Below, piece after piece: positions 33,662 through 43,890 of a stretch of 60,440 bases of DNA. The DNA comes from Candidatus Zhuqueibacterota bacterium (GTDB taxonomy: Bacteria > Zhuqueibacterota > Zhuqueibacteria > Oceanimicrobiales > Oceanimicrobiaceae): contig JAJDAD010000066.1 of NCBI GenBank assembly GCA_029262055.1, positions 1 to 60,440 of the forward strand. The letters run 5' to 3'. The position numbers and the translations under genes are program-made. Numbering within the stretch: the stretch's first letter is position 1; the number at the start of each line of letters is the position of its first letter. The notes beneath the pieces were generated by a model that saw only the letters and a list, made by a program, of their open reading frames with translations, made no database searches and had not been told where the DNA came from.

Positions 33662-36544
33662 TTAGATTGATTTTGAGGTTAGAATTACTTCCGTCCCGGG
33701 CTGATAAGAAATCTCGATGCTGCCGGCAATTCTTCTGGCGCGCATTTCCATGTTTTTGATACCCGAGCCATTGCCGCCCTCGGTTTGGGTGGCGCCCTGG
33801 CCATTGTCCTTAATGCTGATTCGCAAGTGATTGCTGTTATTCCGCAGGTTGATTTTGACCTCGGAAGCTCCGGCATGCTTAACCACATTATGCAGCGCCT
33901 CTTTGACGATCAGGTATATGTTTTGTCTCAAATCTACGGAGATAACTTTCTTTTCATCCAAACCATCGATCTCGAATTCGTATTCGATGCCGTGCGGCGT
34001 TAGGCTCTGATAGCAAAGCTCTTTCATGCGACCCAGGAGTTCGCCAACGGTATCGTTGCGCGCATCTATCGACCAGATGATGTCGCTGAAGGTTTGCGTT
34101 ACCTCGCGACTCAAAGCACCGATTTTCGTTGCCTGCCTTTTGATTCTACCTGAGTCGTTTGTCGTTTGGATGATTTCGGAGCCGAGCGCGATATGAGTCA
34201 GCGTTGCGCCAATATCGTCATGGAGGTCGCTCGCGATGCGCGTTCTGAGTTTTTCGACCTCCAGAATTCGGGCCATACGGATCCGGTAAATCAGCCATCC
34301 GAGCGCCAGAATTGCGAGCACGAGAATGCCTCGAAACCAGATCGTTCGCCAGAAAGGCGGCCCGATTGCAAACGCCAGTTTTTCCGGCTCGCTCCATACG
34401 CCGAATTCATTCATCGCCTTGACTTCAAACTCGTAATCATCCGGACTCAAATCAGTGTATTGCACGGCGCGCTCTTTGCCGACCACCCAAGCTCTATCGA
34501 CCCCACTCAGTTTGTGCTGATAAATCACCTTTTCAGGCGCCGGGAGGTTGATACCGACAAAGCTCATGCGAAAGAAATTCTCGTCGTGGGAAAACGCTTT
34601 TCGTTGTGGGAAAGGCCAACGCGCAAGCTGGTCGTCAAAAACACCGATGCCGGTCAGATGTACTCTCGGTGGGATTCGATTTGTTCTGATTTGATCGGGA
34701 CTGTAGCAGGTGACGCCGGCACTGGTTCCAAACCAGAGCCGACCGTTCAGGTCTTTCATGATGCCGCGAGTGCCACTATCATTGATGAGTCCGTCATCGG
34801 AATTGAAATGGCGAACCGTGATATTTTCATCATCGAGATCGATAATGTTCACTCCATGGGCAGTATTCAGGTAGATTCGGCCATCATCATCTTCCGCGAT
34901 TGCATAGACAATGTTGCTGGCAAGGCCGTCTTCGCTATCAATATTTTGGAAGCTCCCGTCACGATAAATGCTGAGTCCGCCGCCCCAGGTACCGAATAAT
35001 AGACTGCCATCTTCTCGATTGTAAATGGAAATGACCGAGTTGCTGACCAGCCCGCTTTCTTCGTCTAACGGTTCCAGAAAGCGGCCCTCTTTGTAACGGC
35101 TGACGCCAAAACCACTAACTGCGAAATAAAACGTTCCGTCCTTGTCCTCCAGGATCGCCGACACAATGTCACCCGCCAGGCCGTTTCGCGAGGTTAGTGT
35201 TTTATGGAATTTCTCATTCTTGAAAATCGTCAATCCGCCGGACCAGGTTCCGACGTAAAGCGTGCCATCTTCACCGACCAGAGTGCACAGCACCCGGTTC
35301 GTCTGCAGGCCATTTCGGAGATCGAGTTGCTTGATTATCGCCCCATTCCGGTAGACCGAAACGCCACCATTTGTTCCAAAATAAATCGTGCCATTCTCGG
35401 CAGCGGAAATGGACGATATCCTGTTGCTCTTCAGGCCGTTCAGTTCGTTCAAGAGATCAACCTGTCTGCCGTTCCCGTGAATAGCCACGCCGTTCTCACG
35501 GCTCCCGAAGTACATTGTGCTATCGGGCGCCTGGTAAATAGCCAGGATAACATTGCCGGCCAGCCCGGTACCGGCATCGAGACTGAAAACGGATCTAGGC
35601 TTGTGCAGGCTTATGCCGCCGTCATCCGTACCAAAATAGAGGATGCCTTGATGGTCTTCAAAGATACATCGCACCAAGTCGTGTGGCAGGCCGTTCTCCT
35701 TCCGGATCGGCTTCGTCAAACGTTTGTCTTCATACTGAAATACGCCGTCATCCGTTGCCAGGTAAATGTCTCCGCCTCGATTCTGATGGATATCGTAAAT
35801 ATCAAAATTATCAGTTCCACCACGCAGTATCTCGGTCAAGAGGCCGTTTTTGAAGACACTCAAGCCGCCCCAGGTCCCAAAATACAAGGTACCGTCGGCT
35901 GCCGCAGAGATATTCCAGACGTGGTCATTCACGAGGCCGTTCGCTTTGTTTAGTGTTCGGATGAACTTGTCATTTTTATAAAGGCTGATGCCGCCACCCC
36001 AGGTAGCAAAATAGAAGGTGCCGTCCTCCGTTTCATGAATATCCATGACAATATCATGTGCGAGGCCGTCGCCGGAGCGAATTGTCTTTGTCAATTGCCG
36101 GTCTTCCAAGATATAGATACCACCACCCCATGTGCCGAGGTAGATTTCACCGGCTTCGCTTCTGTGGATAGCCAGGATGCTCCGGTTCACCAGACCATTT
36201 TCTTCGGTGATGCTCTGCACCACGCTGTCGCCTTTGATTATGGCCACGCCGCCACTGGTCGCCAGATAGATGTTACCTGTCTCATCTTCGATTATTTGTC
36301 TGACGGATGAGCCCGGCAAGCCATGCTGGGTCTGGAAGTTGCGCCAATTCACGCCGTCCCATCTGCTTACGCCGCCGGATGTACCAATCCAAAGGTATCC
36401 GGCACTGTCTTCGAAAATGCAGAGGATACTCGAATGCACCAACCCATCTTTGACCCCCAGAGTCTTGTAGATGTTGATCTGGGCGCCGGCAATGCTAGCG
36501 GTTAATGTGACAAGTATTGCGAAAAGGTGGCTGAGGTACTTCAT
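33662..36544 (-). CDS. Two-component propeller sensor histidine kinase
   Basis: 960 residues. A signal peptide (HLFAILVTLTASIAGA) leads to about 14 Reg_prop repeats (each with a 'DG..YFGT.GG..' element, residues about 25-630) forming two periplasmic seven-bladed propellers, then a Y_Y_Y domain (about 660-735), a membrane helix (TIWFRGILVLAILALGWLIY, about 740), a HisKA_3 dimerisation helix with LHDDIGATLTH (phospho-His) and a HATPase domain (NVVKHAGASEVKI, DNGQG, GSGIKNMEMRAR). This is the hybrid two-component sensor design common in FCB bacteria, but the output regulator is separate here (33028-33657). The ligand is often a glycan in relatives; unknown here. Confidence 0.95.
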   Translation of the reverse strand: MKYLSHLFAILVTLTASIAGAQINIYKTLGVKDGLVHSSILCIFEDSAGYLWIGTSGGVSRWDGVNWRNFQTQHGLPGSSVRQIIEDETGNIYLATSGGVAIIKGDSVVQSITEENGLVNRSILAIHRSEAGEIYLGTWGGGIYILEDRQLTKTIRSGDGLAHDIVMDIHETEDGTFYFATWGGGISLYKNDKFIRTLNKANGLVNDHVWNISAAADGTLYFGTWGGLSVFKNGLLTEILRGGTDNFDIYDIHQNRGGDIYLATDDGVFQYEDKRLTKPIRKENGLPHDLVRCIFEDHQGILYFGTDDGGISLHKPRSVFSLDAGTGLAGNVILAIYQAPDSTMYFGSRENGVAIHGNGRQVDLLNELNGLKSNRISSISAAENGTIYFGTNGGVSVYRNGAIIKQLDLRNGLQTNRVLCTLVGEDGTLYVGTWSGGLTIFKNEKFHKTLTSRNGLAGDIVSAILEDKDGTFYFAVSGFGVSRYKEGRFLEPLDEESGLVSNSVISIYNREDGSLLFGTWGGGLSIYRDGSFQNIDSEDGLASNIVYAIAEDDDGRIYLNTAHGVNIIDLDDENITVRHFNSDDGLINDSGTRGIMKDLNGRLWFGTSAGVTCYSPDQIRTNRIPPRVHLTGIGVFDDQLARWPFPQRKAFSHDENFFRMSFVGINLPAPEKVIYQHKLSGVDRAWVVGKERAVQYTDLSPDDYEFEVKAMNEFGVWSEPEKLAFAIGPPFWRTIWFRGILVLAILALGWLIYRIRMARILEVEKLRTRIASDLHDDIGATLTHIALGSEIIQTTNDSGRIKRQATKIGALSREVTQTFSDIIWSIDARNDTVGELLGRMKELCYQSLTPHGIEYEFEIDGLDEKKVISVDLRQNIYLIVKEALHNVVKHAGASEVKINLRNNSNHLRISIKDNGQGATQTEGGNGSGIKNMEMRARRIAGSIEISYQPGTEVILTSKSI

Positions 36545-36572
36545 TATATTGAAGAATGGCAGATCTTCTCTA

Positions 36573-37181
36573 TTAGCAGAATTGTTGTTTTTTACGTTTA
36601 TAATGGGCAGCAGCCTTCATTCTATTACCGCAGGTTTTCATACTGCACCAGCGGCGTCTTTGATTCTTGCTGGTATCGTAATAATAAAGAACACAGGGAG
36701 GATTTTCACACTTCTTGATGAGAGAGAAATCAGCATTTACAAGAAGATCTGCTGCCGATTTTGCAATAGGCGTGAGTAGATGAACAGGCTGTTTAAACAA
36801 CAAATGCGATTTCAGTTTATATTTGCCATTTTCGCAATGTATGTGCGCATATTCGTTTCGCCTGCGGAGGATTCGATTGATTTCTTCAATCCTGTTTTTG
36901 CTAACTTCCTCCCCTTGTACCATCTGTTCCACAATTCGCCGCAAAACCGTACGGAATTTTAGTGCCTGCTCTAACGCGGAAGCACTAGCAGCAGGGCTAT
37001 GCCACTTATCTGCGATTTCCTTCTTCGCCTGAGCATCGACAAGCTCAGCTTCAAGAAGCCACTCAGCCAAATCCGAAAAAGTGCCGAAGAGGTCGACACT
37101 TTTGTCTTTTTCTACTATTTGCGTATTTAGGAAATCCAGACAAGTGTGATTGCCAACAAATAGAAATTTGGAATAATTCAT
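36573..37181 (-). CDS. CGNR zinc-finger/ABATE-domain regulator
   Basis: 202 residues. The N-terminal ABATE domain starts FVGNHTCLDFLNTQI and the C-terminal zinc finger has C-x4-C (CENPPC), then WCSMKTCGNRMKAAAHYKRKK, the diagnostic CGNR signature. Members are putative stress-related transcriptional regulators. It is monocistronic, with its start in a 700-base intergenic region. Confidence 0.93.
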   Translation of the reverse strand: MNYSKFLFVGNHTCLDFLNTQIVEKDKSVDLFGTFSDLAEWLLEAELVDAQAKKEIADKWHSPAASASALEQALKFRTVLRRIVEQMVQGEEVSKNRIEEINRILRRRNEYAHIHCENGKYKLKSHLLFKQPVHLLTPIAKSAADLLVNADFSLIKKCENPPCVLYYYDTSKNQRRRWCSMKTCGNRMKAAAHYKRKKQQFC

Positions 37182-37895
37182 TCGAATCTCAAAACATATT
37201 CTTTTGTATAGAAGCTAGAAGCTAACCATTTCGGCATAAGAAGTCAAGAAACATGTCCTAACCAATAAAGTATGCTGAACGGGTTATAATTGATTGCTAA
37301 ATCATGACCGTCAACATTATCGTGTGGGCTGACTGAAAATTGCGCGAGTGATCTGGCAAGAATGTGCATAGGCGACGGTGGTGGCGCGTTCTTCCTTTTC
37401 ATTCTTAGAAGTGATGGTCATGAGGCACGGATAGTATTGGCCCTGTGCAGGTGACGCCACTTGTCACTTACTGCACTAATTGCTCCATCACTTCTTTCCT
37501 GTCCTGAGAGAGGCTGGAGGGCGGAGCAGCCTGGCGCAAGAATGCATGGCGGAGAGCTTCGATTTGCAGATTCCGATTTCGTCAACACAACGTTGGTACG
37601 ACTGAGAAGTAAGAGAAAAGTAAGAGAATCGGCCATGGGGAGGAATGAAAACCTTGCGACCTTTAGGGGAAGAGCTTATCTTGTATTGGGCAATCCCGTC
37701 CCGCCATATGTCAGCCGTGCGCTGAAGAAATACCGCAGCAGGATAGTGTCTTTTCCGGAAATCTTTTCAGAAGGTGTGGGGGTTTTATATAAATACCGGC
37801 CGCGCGCGCGAGGCGGAATGCACGTCCGGGTCGTTGTAGGATTCTGCCTGTTTGCCCTTCCTACCACATAAAAATGACCAAACAGAGAGGAAACC
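37182..37895. other. Intergenic region between divergent CGNR and acyl-CoA oxidase genes
   Basis: About 710 bases with no gene I can support. A plus-strand frame at 37461-37871 (136 codons) and its minus-strand shadow look non-coding in composition. TTTTATATAAATA at about 37784-37796, ahead of the oxidase gene, is the best promoter-like AT tract. Confidence 0.4.
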
Positions 37896-40238
37896 ATGTC
37901 CACCGAAAAAAGCGCTTCTGAGAAGGACTCGACTGCGAATCAATCTGCCGGAATATCGGTTGGGACCGGACTGCTGCCGTTACTCCCCATGCTCTACATT
38001 GCCTGGGCTGACGGTATTTTGACACCGAGTGAGTTGGCCACCATCCAGGAAAAACTACAGGCGCAACCCTGGTTGTTGCCGGAAGAAAAGAAGCAACTGC
38101 GAGGTTGGCTCGATCCGGCAAGCCCCCCGAGCACTACTGAGCTCATGGCCTGGCTGAAGATCATCAGGCGCGCCGGCCGTCAGGTCGGCACGGAATCACG
38201 GCAATCGCTGGCAGAACTGGGCCTGCAAATCGCACGCTTAGGCTCCGACGACAGGTCACAGCGCTGCACGACGGATCAGGCTTGCACGGCCCTGGCGGAG
38301 GTGGAAGAAGCTCTGGGTGTTTCGGGAAAAGAGGCAACGGCTGAGCTACTTGGCCTGGAATATGCGGAGAAGGAGCCGCAGGAGACTTCATTTGAGGTCG
38401 ACCGGATGCAACTTCTGTTGGACGGCGAATTCCGCGAAATTCGCGAGAAAGTCAAGCGGCTTCTGTCAGATCCTGTTTTCAAATATCAATACGGCCTGCC
38501 CAAGGAGGAGTATCGGGAATTGGTGCTCGAGTGGTGCCGGGCGCTGGCGCAACAGGGGCTGGGCTCCCTTTCTTACCCCAAAGCGCAGGACGGCGCGGAC
38601 AACCTTGGGGAGTTCATCGCCGCGTTTGAGACCATTGCGTTCCACGACCTGAGCCTGTCGATAAAATTTGGTGTGCAATACGGGCTTTTTGGCGGGAGTA
38701 TCCTGAATCTTGGCACCGCCTCTCACCACGAAAGCTATCTGCGGCAGGTCGGGACTCTGGAGCTGCCCGGCTGTTTTGCCATGACCGAGCTGGGGCACGG
38801 CTCTAACGTGCGGGACATCGAAACCGTCGCACGGTATGATAAAGAAACTCAGGAGTTCGTTGTTCACACGCCGGCGGAGTCGGCACGCAAGGACTACATT
38901 GGCAATGCCGCGACGCACGGTCTGCTGGCAACGGTTTTCGCGCAACTGGAAATCGATGCGGAGCGCTACGGCGTTCACGCTTTCCTGGTGCCCATTCGGG
39001 ATTCGTCCGGTGCGGCACTGCCCGGCGTTAGGATTGCAGACTGTGGTGAAAAGATGGGATTGAATGGTGTCGACAACGGCCGGCTTTGGTTCGATAATGT
39101 CCGCATTCCGCGTGATAACTTGTTGAATAGATTCGCGAACGTAAGTCCGGAAGGCAACTACACAAGCCCGATTGCCAGCCCGTCGCAGCGCTTCTTCACC
39201 ATGCTCGGGACCCTGGTTGGCGGGCGCGTGAGCATCGCCGCGTCCGCACTTAGCGCATCGAAATCTGCTCTGACGATCGCTATCAGCTATGCCGCGCATC
39301 GCCGGCAGTTTGGACCGGTGGATCAACCCGAGACCATTCTCCTCGATTACCCGTCGCACTGTCGCCGGCTGCTGCCGCTCCTGGCGAATGCCTACGCCCT
39401 GGACTTTGCCCAGAAACACCTGTCGGACCTTTACACCAACAGAACGGCCGACAATGCCCGTCAAGTTGAGGTTTTTGCGGCTGGTCTGAAAGCTGTGAGC
39501 AGTTGGAATGCCACCGCAACCATCCAGGCCTGCCGTGAGGCATGTGGCGGCAAGGGTTATTTGGCCGAGAACCGCTTTGCTGCGCTGAAAGCGGATTCCG
39601 ACATTTTTGCTACGTTTGAAGGTGACAACACCGTCCTGTTGCAGCTCGTCGCCAAAGGCCTGCTGACCGACTTGAAACAGGAGTTCAACGAAATGAAGTT
39701 CCTGGGCTTGCTGAAGTTTATGTCACAGAGTGCGACCACCGCCATTTCCGAGCTGAATCCCGTCATAACGAGAAAAACGGATCAGGAGCATTTGCGCGAT
39801 CCGGAGTTTCACACAGCGGCTTTCCGCTACCGCGAACACCGACTGTTGCTTACGGCGGCGCGCCGAATCAAGCGCCGGATCTCCGAAGGCATGGACTCGT
39901 ACGCAGCCTTTATCGACTGCCAGGAACATCTGATAAAACTCGCCCTGGCACACGTGGAACGGGTGGTTCTCGAACAGTTTAACAGCGGGCTGGCCGAGGT
40001 TACGGACGCCAATCTGAGTACGGTTCTCGTCCGGCTCCGCGATCTTTACGCTCTCGCGCGCATCGAAGCGGACAAAGGCTGGTTTCTCGAAAACGGCTAC
40101 ATGGAAGGCGGGAAGTCGAAAGCCATCCGGGGCCAGGTGGACTTATTGTGCTCGGAGCTGCGCTGTGACGCCGTCGCCCTGGTTGCATCCTTCGGCATTC
40201 GGGAGCAGTTACTCGGCGCGCCCATCGCACGGGCTTGA
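37896..40238 (+). CDS. Acyl-CoA oxidase/dehydrogenase with N-terminal TerB-like domain
   Basis: 780 residues. Residues about 25-110 (LLPLLPMLYIAWADGILTPS, then EKKQLRGWLDP) resemble a TerB-like helical domain. The rest is an acyl-CoA oxidase-type fold: N-terminal helices (KYQYGLPKEEYRELVLEWC), FAMTELGHGSNV (FAD-binding), DKMGLNG-like GEKMGLNGVDNGRLWFDNVR, then CREACGGKGYLAENR and FEGDNTVLLQL. The closing about 150 residues form the extra ACOX helical domain. Oxidases or dehydrogenases of this length act in fatty-acid beta-oxidation. A GAGAGG site precedes ATG 37896. Confidence 0.92.
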   Translation: MSTEKSASEKDSTANQSAGISVGTGLLPLLPMLYIAWADGILTPSELATIQEKLQAQPWLLPEEKKQLRGWLDPASPPSTTELMAWLKIIRRAGRQVGTESRQSLAELGLQIARLGSDDRSQRCTTDQACTALAEVEEALGVSGKEATAELLGLEYAEKEPQETSFEVDRMQLLLDGEFREIREKVKRLLSDPVFKYQYGLPKEEYRELVLEWCRALAQQGLGSLSYPKAQDGADNLGEFIAAFETIAFHDLSLSIKFGVQYGLFGGSILNLGTASHHESYLRQVGTLELPGCFAMTELGHGSNVRDIETVARYDKETQEFVVHTPAESARKDYIGNAATHGLLATVFAQLEIDAERYGVHAFLVPIRDSSGAALPGVRIADCGEKMGLNGVDNGRLWFDNVRIPRDNLLNRFANVSPEGNYTSPIASPSQRFFTMLGTLVGGRVSIAASALSASKSALTIAISYAAHRRQFGPVDQPETILLDYPSHCRRLLPLLANAYALDFAQKHLSDLYTNRTADNARQVEVFAAGLKAVSSWNATATIQACREACGGKGYLAENRFAALKADSDIFATFEGDNTVLLQLVAKGLLTDLKQEFNEMKFLGLLKFMSQSATTAISELNPVITRKTDQEHLRDPEFHTAAFRYREHRLLLTAARRIKRRISEGMDSYAAFIDCQEHLIKLALAHVERVVLEQFNSGLAEVTDANLSTVLVRLRDLYALARIEADKGWFLENGYMEGGKSKAIRGQVDLLCSELRCDAVALVASFGIREQLLGAPIARA

Positions 40239-40483
40239 CTCTGCGCCTGATCTCGTTCGAAGCCAACGGCTGTTGCACAGGTCGTGCGAGCACTCGTAGT
40301 TCAGATGGAGGTTCTCATGCATTCGCAGGAGTGGCATTGGACGGCAAGCGCGCAATCGTGCCGTGTAGATTAGATTCGTTAAGCATATCTGCCTTTTGAC
40401 CATCGCGCTTCGGCACAGTCAATGAAATGGCACAATTGAGCTTTTTCCTTGCAAAGACCTGGGCGAATCGGTAAAATCCCTAC

Positions 40484-41596
40484 ATGACCTCTTTTATCAC
40501 TATCGTTAGCATCTTAGGTGGGGCGCAAGGCTTGTTTCTGGCTTCGTCCCTGCTTGCCCTGAAACGGCATCGTCTGCGAGCTAACAAGTTTCTGGCCTAT
40601 GTTATCATCATCCTGGCCGTCACGTTGATCATCGCTTTTCTGCACTTTTCCCGGCTCGTGTTATACGTGCCGCATCTATACAACATCACCCCGCTTTTTA
40701 CGCTTCTGTACGGTCCGCTATTATTTTTCTATGTACGAGACCTTCTCAGACCGGCACGGGGCGGAACCAGATGGGACTTGCTGCACTTCCTGCCTTTCAT
40801 CTCAGCCATTTGGCTGCAGTGGCCGTTTCTGAACATGGGCGGCGAAAGAAAAGCCAGATATATGATGAATGTTTTTGAAGATCGTTATCTGCCGACGCTT
40901 AACACTTTGTCCGTGGCCCGAATATCGCACCTGGCCATTTACCTCTTTCTTTGCTTTGCCATCGCGTTTGCGGCCGGCAAAACCCGGGACAGAAGCGCAA
41001 ACGGTGCTTACCAACCCCGGCTTTTCTGGATTCAGAGTTTGTTGTCAGGTTCCTTTGTGATATGGGGCCTCTACACATTCTTGTACTTTTACAACCAGCA
41101 GTGGTTGAACATGACGGTACCAATCGTAATCACGGTTGCACTGTACGGAATTGGCTTTTTCGCGCTAAGATTCCCCGAGTTGTTCCGGGAGGTGCATGTA
41201 CAGCGCTTGCGGCCGAAATACGAAGCCTCCAGGCTAGCAGACGAGGACAAAGAGTTGCATGGTACCAGACTTACGCAACTCTTCACTGAAGAAAAGCTCT
41301 ACACCCAGCCTGACTTAAAACTCCAGACGCTGGCCGAACGTCTGAAAATCTCTCCGCAAGAGCTGTCGCAAATCATCAACGAAAAGTTCGATCAGAATTT
41401 CTCTGAGTTCGTCAACAGCTTCCGTATCGAAGAAGCCAAAGCCCTGCTCGTTGATGCCAACCACAAACACCTGACCATCGTGGCAATCGCAAACGACGTC
41501 GGATTCAACTCGAAGTCGGCTTTCAACTCAGCGTTTAAGAAGTTCACGGGACAAACGCCCTCGGAATACATGAAGTCACACACCACGCCTGCGTAG
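40484..41596 (+). CDS. Membrane-bound AraC-family regulator
   Basis: 370 residues. About seven membrane segments in residues 1-235 (for example LGGAQGLFLASSLLAL, FLAYVIIILAVTLIIAF, LFTLLYGPLLFFYV) are followed by a C-terminal AraC helix-turn-helix (DLKLQTLAERLKISPQELSQ, VAIANDVGFNSKSAFNSAFK, KKFTGQTPSEY). This design is frequent in FCB bacteria and is thought to sense a signal at the membrane. The gene precedes the dihaem cytochrome but the 170-base gap makes a shared transcript uncertain. Confidence 0.93.
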   Translation: MTSFITIVSILGGAQGLFLASSLLALKRHRLRANKFLAYVIIILAVTLIIAFLHFSRLVLYVPHLYNITPLFTLLYGPLLFFYVRDLLRPARGGTRWDLLHFLPFISAIWLQWPFLNMGGERKARYMMNVFEDRYLPTLNTLSVARISHLAIYLFLCFAIAFAAGKTRDRSANGAYQPRLFWIQSLLSGSFVIWGLYTFLYFYNQQWLNMTVPIVITVALYGIGFFALRFPELFREVHVQRLRPKYEASRLADEDKELHGTRLTQLFTEEKLYTQPDLKLQTLAERLKISPQELSQIINEKFDQNFSEFVNSFRIEEAKALLVDANHKHLTIVAIANDVGFNSKSAFNSAFKKFTGQTPSEYMKSHTTPA

Positions 41597-41765
41597 TCCA
41601 AAGCGTTCGGAAATATATTTTGAAACACCCCCAACGCATCTATTCTGAATCATAATTAGTAACTTCTCTCATCGCCGCAAGGACACTTCCATTGTTGGTC
41701 CTCGCAACCAAGGTTGAAGTAGTCTTGCGGTTCAACCTGTCCCAACCATCACATAGGAGTTCGTT

Positions 41766-42533
41766 ATGATTCAAAGAGTTTTTGCACTACTTAGCGCGGG
41801 TCTGTTATTAACACTGTTTCTTTCATCCGCATCGCATGCCCAGGAGAGGTGGACCTGGCCGGAGAAACCTAAAAACCTCCAGGTATTGCCCAAGGACTGG
41901 CCAGGCTCGCGTTTGAGTGCACCCATGCGCGGATTTACGAGAGTGCTGGGTGTACGCTGCTCTCATTGTCACGTCGGCCAGGAAGGTCAGCCTTTGAACA
42001 CCTACGACTTTGCCTCGGACGACAATCCGAACAAAGAGCGCGCCCGCGAAATGATGAGAATGCTTGGCAGCATCAACGAGCATCTGGGCAAACTTGAGCC
42101 GAGTGGCGACAAACGCGTCAATATGTGGTGCCACACTTGTCATAACGGCAAGGCAAGACCGATGACGCTTGGCGAAGAGCTGAGCGAAGTCTACAGGCAA
42201 GATGGCGTCACCTCAGCACTTGCCAAATACAAGGAACTGAAAGAAAATTACTACGGCATGGGCTCGTATCGCTTCGATGACCAAGCCTTGAACGCCTTTG
42301 GCTATGAGATTATAGAGGATGATATGGCAGCAGCTGTACCGGTTTTCAAATTGAATACTGAGGAGTTTCCCGAATCATGGAACGCGTGGGACAGCCTGGC
42401 GGAAGTGTATATGAAAACAGGTCAAACCCAACTCGCAATAGCAGGCTACGGCAAATCGCTCGAACTTAACCCCAAAAACACGAATGCAGTAGACATGCTC
42501 GAAAAACTGAAAGCAGAACACAGTGGTCAGTAA
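41766..42533 (+). CDS. Dihaem c-type cytochrome with TPR tail
   Basis: 255 residues. The signal peptide (LLSAGLLLTLFLSSASHA) is followed by C65-SHC-H69 and C122-HTC-H126 haem-binding sites with the VNMWCHTCHNG context of photosynthetic-reaction-centre-type cytochromes. Residues about 185-250 (AAVPVFKLNTEEFPESWNAW, AIAGYGKSLELNPKNTNA) are TPR helices. Such PRC-like cytochromes occur in many non-phototrophs, so photosynthesis is not implied. It is probably periplasmic. Confidence 0.92.
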   Translation: MIQRVFALLSAGLLLTLFLSSASHAQERWTWPEKPKNLQVLPKDWPGSRLSAPMRGFTRVLGVRCSHCHVGQEGQPLNTYDFASDDNPNKERAREMMRMLGSINEHLGKLEPSGDKRVNMWCHTCHNGKARPMTLGEELSEVYRQDGVTSALAKYKELKENYYGMGSYRFDDQALNAFGYEIIEDDMAAAVPVFKLNTEEFPESWNAWDSLAEVYMKTGQTQLAIAGYGKSLELNPKNTNAVDMLEKLKAEHSGQ

Positions 42534-42852
42534 AGCTGTCTTGAAAGGCCAGCTATCCTGGCTTAGTCATAAATTGTCATCTTGGGAGGATGCTTTTAGG
42601 TAGAATCCGTGCGTGTTTGTTCCGCGGGGGATTAGTCAGAAGTGGTGACGGTTATCTGTCAAATCCCCCGCGAGCGCTGCGGGTGGCCTGTTCGAGTCGT
42701 CGTGTCCTTCAGGTCGTGTGAAAAGTTCGTGCGCATGTAGTGCAGGCTAGAATCCAGGTGCCACACAATGTCTCTGCCTGGGGTGCTTTTTGTCCCGGCT
42801 ACCCGTCGCAAGCGAATCCCGTGGGCATTAGCAGCAAAGGCCCGCGGCGGGC
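42534..42852. other. Intergenic region with a perfect inverted repeat
   Basis: CGCGGGGGATT at 42623-42633 and AATCCCCCGCG at 42662-42672 form an 11-base perfect stem with a 28-base loop. It could end transcription of the cytochrome gene or be part of another palindromic element; it has no T-run. Nothing else is recognised. Confidence 0.55.
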
Positions 42853-43770
42853 TCAGTTCTCCCAAACATGGTATTTGGTAAACATCCCTTCGATGGTGTG
42901 CTCATCTTCACTACTTCGATAAGGTCCAGGATAGCCCTTGGATTTTGCGGTGGCCATGACACGCCCTTGATTATTCAATAATACATCCGGTGCAGTCTTG
43001 ATAAGAGTATCGGCATACGCGTCTTCAGGGCTGATAATCGTCCAGCCTTTCTCACGAAGCAACTCCACGAGATCTTTGATAAACATGGCGGTGACATCGT
43101 TGTCATGGAGGAGCAGGGTATGCTTGACAGGACGCGGGAGAAACTGTTTGGCAACCCCATCATAAAACGTGATTGCATTCCACATATGCTCCAAATAGAG
43201 ATCCCTTAGCTTGTCCATATTCACACGCCAGCCTTTTCTCAAACCTTTCTGGACGAGGTGGTTGATATAAAAATCCCAGGTATCAACCGTCACATACCCG
43301 TTGATATAGCCGTGCTGTGTCAAAAATGCTCGGAGGTGGTCTCGTTTCTTGCGGGTGTTTCCTTCGTGAAGCAACGGAAAGCGATACCACTTGGTAAAAT
43401 TGGGAAGGTTGCTGATCACCCGCTCCGCTTTGAGAATATCTTGCGTATACTGGGGCGCATCGACGTTGTCAAAATCCCAGTGATGATAGGAGTGATTGGC
43501 GATGAGATGCCCCGCCTCCACATACAACTGTACTTGTTGAAGCCCGCGTTGGGAATCAGCCCACTTGCCTCTCACAAAAAACACGACCTGACTTACGTTC
43601 GCCTCGTTTAGGTGGCGGATGAGCAATTGGCTGCGCTCCATACCTTGATACAGTTCACTGTGTGGCCAGGGAGCATCATCAATCGTCAGGGCAATCTGTT
43701 GCGCCCAGCCACTGTTTGTCAAAAAGACAACGACTGCTGCACTGATTGTCAACATCGCGATACTCTTCAT
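42853..43770 (-). CDS. Secreted polysaccharide deacetylase (NodB-like)
   Basis: 305 residues. A signal peptide (LTISAAVVVFLTNSGWA) precedes a NodB homology domain with motif 1 TIDDAPWP (D31-D32), motif 2 NHSYHHWD, and motif 3 around WYRFPLLHEG. The family deacetylates N-acetyl sugars in chitin, peptidoglycan or surface glycans. Later blocks (LLLHDNDVTA, EKGWTIISPEDAYA) are also family-typical. Substrate unknown. Confidence 0.92.
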   Translation of the reverse strand: MKSIAMLTISAAVVVFLTNSGWAQQIALTIDDAPWPHSELYQGMERSQLLIRHLNEANVSQVVFFVRGKWADSQRGLQQVQLYVEAGHLIANHSYHHWDFDNVDAPQYTQDILKAERVISNLPNFTKWYRFPLLHEGNTRKKRDHLRAFLTQHGYINGYVTVDTWDFYINHLVQKGLRKGWRVNMDKLRDLYLEHMWNAITFYDGVAKQFLPRPVKHTLLLHDNDVTAMFIKDLVELLREKGWTIISPEDAYADTLIKTAPDVLLNNQGRVMATAKSKGYPGPYRSSEDEHTIEGMFTKYHVWEN

Positions 43771-43890
43771 ATTTGATGCCCCTCATTCATATGTTCTTAA
43801 TCCTGCGATTCAAAAGAAGAACGTCTAATGGTGAATATCCACAAGGTCTGACGTTGAAAAACTTCCGGTTGCGGATACATACATAAGTCA

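Noticed and set aside
37461-37871. 136-codon plus-strand frame ahead of the acyl-CoA oxidase gene
   Set aside because: Composition is unlike protein (Arg/Pro/Gly-rich, overlapping equally open minus-strand frames) and there is no recognisable domain.
41766-42533. Reaction-centre cytochrome as a sign of photosynthesis
   Set aside because: The haem-site context resembles PRC cytochromes, but such dihaem proteins occur in many non-phototrophs and no photosystem genes are present.
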